From positions 41,520,979-41,584,978 of the forward strand of contig OX463780.1 of NCBI GenBank assembly GCA_949825025.1: a stretch of 64,000 nt of DNA, in the 5' to 3' direction. The notes beneath the pieces were generated by a model. It saw only the letters and a list, made by a program, of their open reading frames with translations, was not told the DNA's origin and did not search any database. Below, piece after piece: positions 23,118 to 36,482 of the stretch. A program made the position numbers and the translations under genes. This DNA is from Siphlonurus alternatus. Lineage: Eukaryota > Arthropoda > Insecta > Ephemeroptera > Siphlonuridae. The stretch's first letter is position 1. Each line of letters starts with the position of its first letter.

Positions 23118-25711
23118 TCATTTATTTACTTGTATTAAGACGATGAAGTAAGTAAAAACAGCTCCCATAATCTGAAAAAATAAAAAAGAAAAAAATTAAG
23201 GAGGTACCATATCCGAACAAACAAACCTGTCTACAAACCATTGGTATTTAAAAAATCCATTATATAAATTAATATATATAGTATCTGGTAAGAAACACAT
23301 TCTAAAAGAACAAAAGTTGAGGCAAAACTATGGAACTAACTTATTTTAATCTATAATTATATTAATATTGTCAAAATTATTTTTAAAAATATTTATATGC
23401 TTTTATTTTATTTTATTTTATTTTATTTTATTTTATTTTATTTTATGCTTCTTTATGCATTCGTTTCCTTGAACGTCTTTTGTGTTTATTTTTAATTGGT
23501 GTATTCAATAACTTCAATAAGATTGTAATGCGAACTAAATTTACTCGATGATCTCACCGAAGCGAAGAACTCCAGTGACAATGCAAAAAAGGGCGACCCT
23601 GGTAGTGCCATGCCTCGCTCGGTGGCGGCGCTGCAGATCATGAGAGCGGCGTGCTGCGTGCCTTGCCGTGACCTTAGCCAATTAGAGCGGTATGCGGACA
23701 CCTGCAGACGGGACACCTATGCACAGGACGTGTTAATTAAGACTGCTGTATATCTCTCCCTTTACAAGACATACTTTCTCACGTATCCTTTGTCCCAAGA
23801 TGCAGTACATCACCAACTGATGCAATGACATCACACCGAAAAGTATTATCGAGAGTGCATTAGACGGGTCCAAGTATCGCTGCATCAAAGAAGTAACATA
23901 AATAAAACCATTTTTAATTTATAAGGGGAATTTCCGTCAATAAAAACTCAGGGCATGGTTTCAGGTTGATTTTTTTCATGTCGATAGTATGGTGCGATTT
24001 TAACCCAATATTGCACTTATACGATTAAAATCTAGTCTGCGTCTTTCTCGCGCTGCTTTAAATTACGTCGTGTAGAATCTATGTAATATATTTCTAAGTA
24101 ATCCATCCCTCAAAGAGATAAAATTGTATTTTTTTTATATTGTTTAATAAAGTTCATACCTTGACAATGACGAAGGCCACGAGGCACATTTGCAAAGTGC
24201 TGAAGACGACAGCGATGGTAATAGCCGGAGAAGCAATGTCGTTGACGTCATGCAGTATTCTGAAAGATTGGAAATAAAAAATTACCATAAGGTTTTTTAT
24301 CCATGTGACATTGAATTTAGAACCAATTATTAATTACTAACAATAAGTGTAGTACTATTAGCAAACTAATACACTATGATGCTTTAGTGATAATCTTTAG
24401 ATATAATTTAAGGGATATCTTCTCTGATTTTTATCAAAAATCTTAAAGTGTTATTATTTTAAGCACGTTCTCAGTCAACATTAAAATTATTATCCTATGA
24501 ATATTTCATTATTTGAATTTTTAATTGCAGTGAGTATGATCGTAAATAAATATGGTATACTATTTACTATGACAAGAGTTAAATTCAGATAAAAAAAAAA
24601 ACACTTTTACATCATGCATAAAAATTTGGGGGAAGTCGCTTAGCTATAGTTAAGTGCATAATAATATAAACATATTATTATCTCATTAAGCGTTGCTAAT
24701 TTTGCTGTATTCTTCCGTTTTAAATAATTATTAATAAATATAAGATAAAATACAACACGCTGTAAATTCCCTGTACGCGAATATTGAGTAAAACCAAAAC
24801 GCAATGACAATATTATTAGCAAAATCACAGGGATATATTTTTATTTCTCCAACACATCAACCTCACCTTGTTACACTGTGGTGAAAGTTGATCCAGGTTT
24901 CCAGTTCATTGCAATCTTCAAAAGAATTAGAACGACAAATAGCTCCATCCAGGCCACGAGCCAGAAGTTCTAACTCCTCAATGACAAGCCAGTAACAAGC
25001 GTAAAACATTACGTCTGATACTACCACTTTGCCAACACCCATAAACGAAATTGCATAGATCATGAGCATGTAAACTGACATCGCGGTTGGACTTACATCT
25101 TCATAAGAGCACACTTCAAGAAGCTCTGTGGTTATGTCCTTAAGAAAATATTTGGATGTAGCATTCTCTATCATACTTGTAGTATGTAACTCTTTGCTAA
25201 CAGCTAGATAATTGACAACTAGAGCAGAAATATACATTGTAAGTAAAGTTACAATCATAGCAACAATGTAATGAGAAATGCGAGTTAAAATAGCGGGTTG
25301 ACTTAAACGAAAATCAGATTGTTTGATTAAATTTTGTAATTGTATCATTAATTTTTCAATTTTATTCCTCTTAAATATTAAAAATAATAAACGTAATAAA
25401 CACTCTGTTACACCAAGGAATCCAGCTGCAAAATAAGCTGCTTTTGAGAATTCAGACAAGTGGTGAAACATACTACATGCTGCTCCAATAGCAAAAACTG
25501 TTACAAAGAAATTAACCGTAAATGTATAAGCTCGAACGATAAAATATATTATGCTAAATGTACGAATTTGAACTGGAGGGAAATTTAATAATTGACCAAA
25601 TACTGAACTCAAAACTGCAATTGTACGAAATCCATAACCTAGGTCAATTTGGTGCTTAATCTGTGTAGAATTCTTTCTCTTAAAAACATTAAACCACTGA
25701 AAAGGTGCCAT
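23118..25711 (-). CDS. GR-type 7TM chemoreceptor, array gene 4 (420 aa)
   Basis: Exons on the minus strand: 25711-24867, 24259-24160, 23879-23775, 23716-23558, 23171-23118. They join in frame to 420 aa. The Met at 25711 is preferred to the upstream in-frame Met at 25744 because exon 1 then has 845 nt, exactly as in genes 2 and 3. Motifs: IDLGYGFRTI near residue 25, FYACYWLVIEELELL at the end of TM4, WINFHHSVTR closing exon 1, ILHDVNDIASPAITIAVVF (exon 2), YCILGQRIREK (exon 3), LRSRQGTQHAALMICSAAT (exon 4), and FTYFIVLIQVNK (T410-Q417). Compact gene with short introns; intron 4 contains a TTTTA microsatellite. Probable ligand-gated channel subunit; ligand unknown. Confidence 0.91.
23401..23446. 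repeat. (TTTTA)n microsatellite
   Basis: About nine uninterrupted TTTTA units in intron 4 of array gene 4. Confidence 0.95.
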
Positions 25712-27113
25712 GATGTGTCGCACGATCACAGCAAACGCTTGCAATAAACTATAAGGATGATCCCTGTGTCGTATACTTTACAATAAATATATCACTTAAT
25801 AATGCAATCACCTAGGATACCAACTTTACAAGATAAGATAGCTATTTAATATTGTTGTGGGTAATAAATGTGCATTATTGGATTTGAGAAACAATCAAGC
25901 CAGTCCAGGTGCAGAGTGAGTTTATATGTATATATATATAACACTCAGTTCCCCCAAAATAATTAAATGATTTACTGTATTAAGGTAACTAATTATTAAT
26001 GATAAGTATGATATTTTGCTCCAGTGTTAAAAATATTTTATTGTACCATCTTTTCCTACTATGTTTTACACGTTTTGTGACATCTGTTTCTATTAATACA
26101 CCAATGCCGTTTTAATATTCTATAAAGTATTTAAAATAAATCATACACATAATAATTCTAAAAAGAGCTAGATGATGAAAATTTAGTATAGAAAATATAT
26201 TTTACATAGTGTCCATTGACATACAATCGATACGTTATTTTTGCAGTTGAAAATTTCTATAATCCTATATTATCATAAGTTTTTATAATTCATATCTCTG
26301 TTAATGATTTTAAATAAAAATTAATAATTGTATAGGATAGTACTATAAACTTAAAACAACTCATGCTGCCTATATACACTTTAGTCAATATCGACAGGGG
26401 CGCGCGTAAAAGGAACTTCTAAATTGCAAACTTCAGTTACATGTTAGTAATGTTGCAACGTGTTTATGAGTCCACTCATCTGTGTCGCCTTGCATTATTA
26501 ACGCATAATAACGCATTATTAATAATAATCAAGAATTAATTGCAGAAAAGAAAGGCAAGAAAATGGAGAACTAAGTAGTTAAGTATAGTAGAACAGGTTA
26601 ATGTTTATTTGATGGTTTACAACAGTGTTGCTCTTCGTTTCAATTTTATTTTAGTTTTTTTTTTCTTTCTTTTTTAAAGATTGTTTAGTTTTTTTGTTAA
26701 AAGAAAAATAAAACGCAGTATTTAATAAAATATATTGGTCTGAACAAAGTAAAATATTGAAACTTTGCGAAAATGTTTATTTCATCCCTCCTGCATGCAT
26801 ATGCAGGAATATACAAATTATTCCATATTGTATTATAATATAATTGTAATTAATAGTTATAATTAATTATTATGATGAATTAAGATATTTAAAACATTTC
26901 AATATTAAAATCATAAAATGTATTCATTAAATTTATTTATTTAAATATAAATAATATATTTTGTAATGTTGTAAATCACTAGCTACTGCAGTATAGAGAT
27001 AATTATTTTCTATATTATAATATATGCTTTATATAGCATCCATCAATATTGATATGTAATTATTATTAATATTATTTTAATTAATAATATATATCATGCA
27101 TTTTAGTGCCATG
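25712..27113. other. Intergenic spacer between array genes 4 and 5
   Basis: AT-rich DNA between the start of gene 4 and the stop of gene 5. A short (TA)n lies at about 25926-25940. No mobile element or gene was recognised, which makes it one of the cleanest spacers in the array. Confidence 0.6.
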
Positions 27114-29890
27114 CTATTTCAGCTGCATTAAAACAATGAAATAAGTGAAAATAGCTCCCATTATCTGAAAAAAAAAATACAATATATTAGGACATTTAAA
27201 AAATAGAATAGGAGTAATCAAACGTAGACTATAAATAATTTATTCACACTAATTAATGTCAAGGTATAAGAAAGACCGAATATCTAACTTTAATTATTAG
27301 TGCTTTAATATTCATCCCACTTCATTTTCAACATTCTGTTTCAACATTCGTAAATACACAATCAGAAAGAATCGATTTTTATTGATGAACCTTATGTTCC
27401 ATGTACATAAGGTTATATCTCCAGAATCTCCACCTGCCGGGGCTCATTTTTTTTTTTTTTTTTTTTTTTTTTTAAGGAGTGACGCTTCCAAGGAACGAGG
27501 TCGGTACCGGTCGGTACTTTCCTACTCCTACTTTCAAAGTTAACGTGTGATTCCCGTGCCCAAAAATTATCAGACACTATTATACTTCAGGCGAGAATAG
27601 CATACTTTTGAACTCGACAATAATAAATTCCCATAAGTGTCAATTAATGAATACTTTTATTATCTTTTTTAAAAATGATAATTTTCCACGTAGAAACATT
27701 ATTATGTATAATATTTAAATAATATTGATTGACACCCCTCCTCTCGCAGCACAGAGTAACTCTCATTCCACTGACTCCACTCATTCAAAATTTGAGTTTA
27801 ATTTGACTCACCGAAGCGAAGAACTCCAGTGACAATGCAAAGAAGGGTGCTCCTGGTAGTGCCATGCCACGCTCGGTGGCGGCGCTGCAGATCATGAGAG
27901 CGGCGTGTTGTGTGTTTCGCCGTGACTCCAGCCAGCTGGAGCGGTACGCGGACACGTGTAGACGGGATAACTGGAGAGAACACGTGTCAGTGTGGAAGCA
28001 CGCGTGTCAGAAAATGCGAAACAATATTACCTTCTCACGAATCTTCTGTCCCAAGCTGCAGTAGATGAAGAGCTGAAGAAGTGATAGCGTGCCAAACAAA
28101 ATCATTGACAACATGTTTCCAGCCGTCATATATTGCTGAAAAATTATATCAAAAAATATTTAAGACCGAAGTGAATCTCTTAGGACTGCATTGCATGAAC
28201 AGTAATATTTATTAAATTAACTATGTAATATTTTGTTGTGGTTGGGTTATGAAATTAGAAACACATTAATTGAATGGATACTAAATTAAATAAATTAAAT
28301 GTTTAATAATCTGGAGGCTAAAAAAAATACGAGTATTATTTGAACAAACTAATTTATTTTGTTGATTGATTCTCCAACGTCCCAATTTGACTACTACACT
28401 GTATGGTCTAACCTTGACAAGGACAAAGGCCAATATGCACATTTGGTACGTGCTGAACACCACCGAGAGCGTGAGGGCGGGGGCCGTGGTCCGGTTCACC
28501 TCCTTCAATATTCTGCAACATTGTCTCTTATTTTTGTACTGACATAATGTAATTTGGTATAACATTTTTTTGACAACTTTTTCAACAGGCACTATGATTC
28601 AGTTTAATCATTATAATACTGCGTGTCATGTATTATAGCATGTTTTGTTATCCTACACAATGACATATTGATAAAATTTATAACATTTTTAATCAAATAA
28701 AGTCCTTTGAATGTTTAATTTTCTTTGAATTCTAACTTTGTATCGATCTGGAGTACGTAATTTTTTTAAGCAAAGCAATATTCTGAATCTTCCATAAAAA
28801 CTAAAACAAAACTCTGCTTTGATGTTGAACATAAAATTGCCTAACTCACGACACCTTCTATGAAAGAATTAGAATGCTCTGCATCATCTGCATAGTGAAA
28901 TAATTAAATTTGTTCACGGATAATTTGAAATTGTAATTGTGTATTCAGTGGAATGCTTTAAATGTAATTCATAATTTTAATAAAAATAGCAGATGTATTT
29001 ATAGAGAAAACAATCACAAGTATGATAATTTCATCTTACTCTGTCAGATGTTGATGGAAGTCAAGCCAGGAGGCAATCTGATCGTCTTCACCAGACGTGG
29101 TAGAATGTTTGACGGCGCCGTCCAGTTTATGAGCTAAAAGATCTAACTCCTCAATCACCAGCCAGTACCAAGCGTAGAACATGGTGTCGGTTACGACAAC
29201 GATGCCAAGGCCGATTATCAGAAATATGAATGAAAACCACAAATAAATCGAAACAGCAGCTTCTGGTAAGAACTTTAGAATCACATTTGCGTAAGCTTTC
29301 ATTTCAATGACTTCTAAAGAAACTTGTGTGGAATTATCAACAATATTATCGTCATACATTTTATGCATATCATCTTTAACTGAATAAGTATAACTTGCAA
29401 AACATAATGCATACATGCTAAAGATTAAAATTATCATAGAACAAATATAGCGAGATAATCGAGATAAAATTGATGGTTGTTCCGTTTTAAAATCCAATTT
29501 ATTTACCAAATTCTTAAAAGAAGACATTATATAATCTATTTTCTTTCTTTTAAAATAAATTAAATATGCTCGAAACGCACATTCAGTTTGTCCTAAAATA
29601 CCAGCAACAAAGTAAACAGCAACAGAAAATTCTGACAAATTGAAAGCCATTGTGTATGCGGTAATAATAGCCATTACAGTAATTGCAATAGTAAAAATTA
29701 ATGTTATAATTTTAAATAGAAAGTATGCGATACTAAACCTACGAATTTGAACAGGACAACCTTTGATGTAGTGTCCTAAAATGAACATTAATATTGAAAT
29801 CATTCGAAATCCCCATCCTAAATTATTGTCTTTAGTCCACACAGGAAGAAAATTTTCGTTTTCTTTTCTCACTAATTTCCATCCTGCCAT
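27114..29890 (-). CDS. GR-type 7TM chemoreceptor, array gene 5 (421 aa)
   Basis: Exons on the minus strand: 29890-29040, 28512-28413, 28135-28031, 27970-27812, 27164-27114. They join in frame to 421 aa. The N-terminus is MAGWKLVRKENENFLPVW, followed by NLGWGFRMI. TM1-TM4 lie in exon 1, with FYAWYWLVIEELDLLAHKLD after TM4 and WLDFHQHLT at its end. Exon 2 reads ILKEVNRTTAPALTLSVVF, exon 3 carries YCSLGQKIREK, and exon 4 has LESRRNTQHAALMICSAAT. TM7 ends FTYFIVLMQLK (T412-Q419). Exon 1 is well diverged from the neighbours while exon 4 is almost the same. Family role: sensory cation-channel receptor; ligand unknown. Confidence 0.91.
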
Positions 29891-30538
29891 TTCAGCAAAA
29901 GCTTAGCAAATACTGAGGGAGATAGAGAAATGAGGACTTCGTATCTTACCACTAATGGAGTTACCAAGGATACTAATAGAATATTATTTTATGATAGTAG
30001 ACACTTCTATTGGCATCATTGAACTAATATTTACCACTTTATTATACATACTCAGACATTTTATCTAAATGTGATGAACTGAGAAGAGAATATTACAAAG
30101 AAGCAGAGGGAAAATACAAAGAAATGCCCACTGCACATTTCAAAGGGGGAAAACGGACCCACAAGTTCTCAAATTCTATCTTTCTCTTAAATTATGATCA
30201 TGGATTAGCGCCTATATACGGTTGTTACTACATAATTATAGTGTCAAATTATTTTACTTAAAATATATATATATATATATAGGAACCAGACAAAAAAAAA
30301 ATGAATGATTAAGGAAAATTAATACAAGTATATATTTTAATATAATTATTAAGTTTATATAAAAAATTATTCACATTAGCATTACATACCAGTTGGTAAA
30401 TTGTAACGAATTAATACATGACATACAATAAATTAATTATTAGTGATAATATAATTTATATAACATATGACAATCATCTATTTAGTAATTTTTAAAAACA
30501 AATATATGTTACGTAACACGCAGGATTCATTCATTAAT
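29891..30538. other. Intergenic spacer upstream of array gene 5
   Basis: AT-rich, with a short (TA)n at about 30265-30281. No gene or structured element was recognised. The gene 5 promoter should lie at its left edge but shows no clear motif. Confidence 0.55.
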
Positions 30539-32735
30539 CACTACGTTTACATGACGGTATTTAATGCGTATCCGTTGACGACGCCACATAAGAATAACAT
30601 TATCCGTCGTCAACGAATACGCATTTAAGGCGCCGATCTAGTACGAGACCCATAAGGTTAACATGGGAGTAGAAACCAGTATCTGGATGGCTTAATTTTT
30701 ACCCCACAATCATAAAAATTAGTTTGCAAGAAAGATCACCTTCTTGCGCTGCGCGCTGTGTAAATAGATTTTTGATAAGTAAAACTATTATTTTTTAAAT
30801 GAATTAAATATAGCAATACTTTTTAGTATTTCAGCTTCTTCTCGGATTCTTTCAAAGTGCTTTCTTTCCAACAGAATGCGGGGGTTGGTATCTGTTTATT
30901 GCCTCTGGTACCTGACATTGAAAGAAAAAGGTTTCTTTTCAAGCTCCTCAAGCTAGAAAAAAAATAGAGGAGGGTGGGTGGAGACTTTTTTTTTTTTTGT
31001 CAATGCGGAAGTAGTGGTTGTCATAATGTTGGATTTACATTACACATTGCGAAATGAAATTAAAATGTTATAGATAAAATTTACATTTGTGTAATGCAAT
31101 AGTGTATGTGTGTGTTAGAGAGAGAGAGAGAGAGCTCGCGCACGTTCTATAAAAAAATATAAATTTTATGTTACATAATGTAAATTAGTTACTTCAATAG
31201 GCATGTATAATTGTGTGACATAGCAGTTTATTTTTATTTTTCTTATCTCTTCTATATTGAATGATTATATATTATGTATATGTGCAGATATACTATAAGC
31301 ATTCGAAGTAACTGAAGGAAGCTTGAAAAAAAATTACAACAAATCACTAATTTCTATCTATTATATTGTTGTAACATATACGTTTGCTTGTGTATGTGTG
31401 GACGATCGACATAATATAATGTCTTGATTGCAAATGTACTTGATCTGCTTATATTGTATAATCAATCGAAAGCAATAAATAATATTATTTTTTTTAATCA
31501 AACCCATTTTACTAATTACATATGTAGTATATACTACTTTGAAACCCCGAACCTTCCGAAACCATAACTTGAGCGTTTCGCGGGCTCTTTCGGAACGGGG
31601 GCTGCCACGGCCTTGCAATCCATCCTGGCATTTGCCTGCAATTGAAGGAAACGTGGAAACCTCAGCCATGATGGACGCTATACAGTTTTTGTCAATGAAC
31701 TGGAAGTGCAATGGTTCAAAGCTAGGGGAACCACATAGTGGAAAAGCGTAACGATTTACCCCTGGGTGGGAAACGTGGTTTTTGTTGAAAATGGTCACCC
31801 ATCCAACTACTAATCACGCTCGGCGTTGCTTGACTGCGGTGATCTGACGAGACCCGGTCAAGCGCATGACTACGCCAATGAATTATATATGCACTTGTAT
31901 ATTCATAATAAAAACAATGTCGCAAATCACGAGAGGGTGATATATTTTAATTTTTATTTTTAATTAAAGTTAATTAATTAATTTTCATTTTATTTTAATT
32001 TTAAACTATTTTGAATAAAATCAAATTAATCGATATAATTTTTTATAAATTATTTTTTATTGTATGTGTAGGTAAGATATTTTTATTTTATACACATATA
32101 TATCCGTTATATATAATAAACTGCTGTAAAGTAAAATAATTCATTGTTTTATATTTGTTATCAGAACTTACCAGCAATATGTTATTTTAATTCTTATTGT
32201 ATAAAATAATGCCTTATAAAGACATTATATTATTACATTATAAAGACATATTAATACATATTATAATATAATGCTAAGATACAAATAAAGGCAAAATCAA
32301 ATATCAATGATCAAGTATTGAATGATTATAAAAGTTTAGAAAGGTGTAGTAGATTTCTTTGTTTACATGCAGCCTCTATTATGTTCAGCACAAAATTTAT
32401 GACATTTCACGGCACTGCTGCTCGTCAGTCGGTTGTGGGACGGGAGTTCCATTATGCTACATTTTGTAAAGAAACCCTGTTGCCAACCTTACAAAAGAGC
32501 TTCAAAATTTAGTAGAGAACTAAATTATTTTCTTAATTAATTTAAAAAATAAGAGTTTTACCTATCAAAAATCTGTTACACAGCGCGCGGCGCAAGAAGG
32601 TGATCTTTCTTGCAAACTAATTTTTATGACTGTGGGGTAAAAATTAAGCCATCCAGATACTGGTTTCTACTCCCATGTTAACCTTATGGGTCTCGTACTA
32701 GATCGGCGCCTTAACACCGTCATGTAAACGTAGTG
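30539..32735. mobile_element. Large inverted-repeat element, family F (about 2.2 kb)
   Basis: The termini are CACTACGTTTACATGACGGT and its near-complement. The arms match over about 210 nt, including the blocks GGCGCCGATCTAGTACGAGA, ACCAGTATCTGGATGGCTTA and GATCACCTTCTTGCGC. The left arm contains an additional internal hairpin identical in layout to the 111-bp element at 36290-36400. The interior is AT-rich and carries a 5S-headed SINE. No intact transposase. Confidence 0.82.
31490..31879 (-). mobile_element. 5S rRNA-derived SINE, full-length-looking copy
   Basis: On the minus strand the element begins with a 5S rRNA-like head at about 31879-31793. Recognisable blocks in order are TCTCGTCAGATCACCGCAG, TCAAGCAACGCCGAGCGTG (the internal promoter region), and ATTAGTAGTTGGATGGGTGA. 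A body of about 300 nt follows and ends in GGGTTTGATT plus an A-run near 31490. The second half matches the truncated copy at 16895-17048. It does not continue as 5S past the GGATGGGTGACC block, so it is a 5S-headed SINE (SINE3-like) rather than a 5S gene. Confidence 0.78.
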
Positions 32736-33286
32736 TAAAATTGTCACCTCTGCATAAACTTTTCACTCTATTTATATTATACTTCATTTAATTATAAACT
32801 TATAAAGCACGTTCTACATAATGTGTGCTATGATCTACTTCTATCATTAATATGTATGCATGGTGTTATATACTTTGAAAAATGTTAAAATAAAGATTGT
32901 ATCCTTTATTTTACCTTTTTTTTAAGCAATGTCTTTTTCAAGAGTTTCAAGTAGCAATTTTCACTCTCTTACTTGATGTGTACTTTAAACTTAAAAAAAA
33001 AAAAAAGTTTAAATAATGATTTTAGTAAATATTTGTAGTTGTACATACCCATTGCAATATTTGCGCTGCTTTATTTTAATATATTTTTTGAAACTTGTGT
33101 ATTTCCAGAAATTTTATATTTTATTCAAATTAAAGCTCTCTGTACCACATGCATACTATATCTTTGCATTAATTTGCATATGAAACGAAAATGTTAATTT
33201 TCTGAACAATGAAAGTAAACTCTATACAGATAACAAATTTACATTTTATTTGAAATATGAATGAGTTATTCGCATAACAACTTTTT
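32736..33286. other. Intergenic AT-rich spacer downstream of array gene 6
   Basis: 3' flank of array gene 6. Apart from A-runs near 32993-33005 I see nothing. Confidence 0.55.
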
Positions 33287-35842
33287 TTAAGATTCCTTCA
33301 CAACTTGCAGCAAAACAATGAAGTATGTGAATATTGCTCCAGTGATCTAGAACAGAAACAAAAACTTGGATTCAACACATCCGCCGATAATGTTAAAAAA
33401 TACAAAACACTCGTAATTTTTTTATTTCAATGCAACACTGAACTTTTCTCTTTCTATAGACATTGTGAATGCAGAGAAAAAGAAGAAAGAATAGAAGAAA
33501 TTTTAAGTTAACAAAAAAGGTTTAGTTTAGTTTAGTTTGTAGTTTTCTGATTAAAAAGTTCACGCGATTAAGAAAAAAAAATTAACACCGCATATTTCTT
33601 TTATCAATTATGTGTGCAAATTAAAACATTATTTTGTATTATTTCCATTAAAAAAGAGGACATATCGTGCTAAATGAAGAGCTGTTGATTTAGTAAATTT
33701 TCAAATTTTAGTACAGTAAAAAGCAATAAAATTGAAAACATTTAATTTATTGTTAATCTGCCTAATATAATAAATATGTTGCAATAATTATAAAGTTGAA
33801 TAATAAATCAATATCATCTCACCGATGCGAGAAATTCCAGAGACAATGCAAAGAAGGGCGCCCCTGGTAATTCCATGCCTCGCTCGTTGGCGGCGCTGCA
33901 GATCATGAGAGCCGCGTGCTGCTTGCCTCGCCGTGACCTCAGCCAATTAGAGCGATACGCCGATACTTCCAGACGAGATATCTGGAAAAATTCATGTCAT
34001 AAAAAGTGGTAGAAATAAATAAATAAAATTTATATTAAAATATGTTGTAAAAAAAAAAATACGTACTTTCCAGCGTATCCTATGGCCCAAAATGCAATAC
34101 ACAATTAGCTGACTCGAGCAAATCAAGGCGAGAAGAAGGACTGATAGTGTATTTGATGGAACTAAATTTTGCTGCAAATGAAGACAAATAATATTTTACT
34201 AAATGGTGATTATGATGAAGCATTTTATGCTTTTCATTGGTACAGAATAATAATACTACTGAATTGCAATGTTTTTAGGGCTATTTTTTTTTTTTTTTTT
34301 TTAAGTTATCATTAGCATACGTTTTTCTGCAGTTTTTGTTACTGTAAATTACCAATAAAATTACAGCTATCATCATGCACTGCCACCCAATCGCTCTGTC
34401 ACACTATGTATTGTATGACTAATTTTGAACGCAAATAAAAATACTTTCCATAAATATTATATTATTCTATACTATAGTTAAAAAAATAATTCTACCTTAA
34501 CAATGATGAAAGCAAAGAGGCTCATCTGGAGGGCACTGACTACCACCGCGACTAGAATGGCAGGAGAAGCGACGTCGTTGACATCTTCTAGTAACCTATA
34601 AAAAAACAAAATATCAGTATTAACTGAAGTTGCATCTTAAAATTTACATTGCTAGAACTGCGCATAAATAAGTCCCATTTTTAATAGCATTTGTGTGAAT
34701 AAGAGTAGTGCATCTTTCCAGTATTATCTTTACACTCGAATCTCCAATCAACTGCCAACACTATAAACTAAAAACAGTGAGCACTATATTATGTTTATTG
34801 GGAACGATTCATGAAGGAAGATATCCACAGCTAGGTTTATCACAAACCACAGTTAGTGTTAGACTAAATCAGTGAAACTTAATCAATTTTGGTACTAAAA
34901 TTTTCGAGGTCAAAATATAATATAGTATTTTTTTATGTAAATACCCCCTTTCAATAAAATTTTACAAAATTACATTTCATCAACATACCTTGTGACGTGG
35001 TGATGTAAGTCGAGCCACGAGGCGAGATGCGATGATTTAGATTTCTGTATAACCTCGTCTAATTGGCTAGATAAAAGTCCTAACTCCTCAATAACCAGCC
35101 AATAACAAGCAGAAAAGAAAACGTCAGTAACGACTAATTTGCAACAGCCAATTACGAAGAAAAAGTATGTAAGAAATACATATATTAAAAATCCAGTCGA
35201 AGGCATAAACTTGTAAATGCCTTCCATGTATAACCACATCTCAGTAACCTCAACAGATGCATTGAGTAATACACACTTCCCTAATGTAACGTTGTTATCG
35301 TGAATAATGTTTAGATCTTTACGGACAGAAAAATAGTTACTACTAAATGACATTAAAATCCCACTAAGCAAAACTAAAAGTATTACAGTTACATAATGAG
35401 AAACTCGAGTAGTAATTGCTCGCTGATGTGATTTAAAATACGAGTACGTCAACAAAAATTTGATTGATTTTATTAGTTTATCAATTTTTCTTTTTTTAAG
35501 CATCATTAAATATATTCTTACATTAAATTCTATCAAAGTTAAAAATGCAGGAATTATATAAACAGCTGATGGTAAATCTGAGATATAATTAAAAAAACAT
35601 AATGACGATGATATTGCAAACACACTAAGCATAACGTTTATAACAAGCGTATAAGTGAGTATAATGAAATACATTACACTAAAACGTCGAATTTCAAGTA
35701 ACGGCAAAGCAAGAGTTTCACCAAATATTATACTTAATATTGAAATGGTGTAAACACCATATCCTAAATGTACTGACTCGTCGTCGGACACTTTAATACC
35801 ATTGATTACAATTAAATTTTTTGTAATTTTTTTGTCTGCCAT
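33287..35842 (-). CDS. GR-type 7TM chemoreceptor, array gene 6 (425 aa)
   Basis: Exons on the minus strand: 35842-34989, 34595-34496, 34171-34067, 33981-33823, 33346-33287. They join in frame to 425 aa. The N-terminus MADKKITKNL precedes HLGYGVYTI. Exon 1 carries four helices and ends WLDLHHHVTR. Exon 2 reads LLEDVNDVASPAILVAVVV, exon 3 has YCILGHRIRWK, and exon 4 has LRSRRGKQHAALMICSAAN with LEFLA where the others have LEFFA. TM7 is FTYFIVLLQ (T413-Q420) followed by VVKES. This exon 4 has the most silent differences of the array (for example GCG for GCC just after the CAGCAC block). Family role as for the other members; ligand unknown. Confidence 0.9.
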
Positions 35843-36289
35843 GATTCTTAGAAATTTTCACACTATAACACTGCCACACACTTTCTGTACTATATGTAAT
35901 TCATTCATTAGGAAAATATTATCTAAGGTGAAGTGTAAAAACCAATGAGATAATTTCATCGATAATGCAAAGTCAATTAATTGCCACGTACTTGTCTCTA
36001 TCTTCTTTGTGCTATAGTGGCAGATGTTATGAAATTAAATACACTCGATCCACCATAGATGATCGTAAATGGATAACCATTACTTACTTACACAATAAAA
36101 GTATCCACTTTTACATAATAACGCATTAAGAAGTTGCATAAGCATCGTTTTGCCCCTGCTGAATATGTAACCCGCTACACTTATGAACTGAACAAGTTGC
36201 CTAATCTCATAGAGATATGAACTATAACATGGCAGCATTAAATAAATGCATTAGTAGTACTTATTTGGAACTATCGTATCATAACGTAT

Positions 36290-36400
36290 CACTACGTTTA
36301 CATGACGGTGTTTAATGCGTATTCGTTGATGACGGATAATGTTATTCTTATGAGGCGTCGTCAACGAATACGCATTAAACCCCGTCATGTAAACGTAGTG
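36290..36400. mobile_element. 111-bp MITE, family F core
   Basis: Inverted repeat CACTACGTTTACATGACGGT to the complement, with arms including TTTAATGCGTATTCGTTGA. The centre reads GGATAATGTTATTCTTATG. TAT lies on both sides, so a 2-3-bp duplication is possible. It is the minimal form of the 2.2-kb family F element at 30539-32735. Confidence 0.85.
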
Positions 36401-36482
36401 TATAGTCTTATCAATTTTAATAGATTTTCATATTATTCTGTATTAAGTGAATGCTTGACTGAGTAAATAGTCAAATACTCTA

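Noticed and set aside
31361..31798. 145-codon minus-strand frame
   Set aside because: It lies within the body of the 5S-headed SINE and shows no protein motif.
31793..31879. 5S rRNA gene
   Set aside because: Only the head matches 5S; the 3' third is missing and is replaced by a body shared with another repeat copy.
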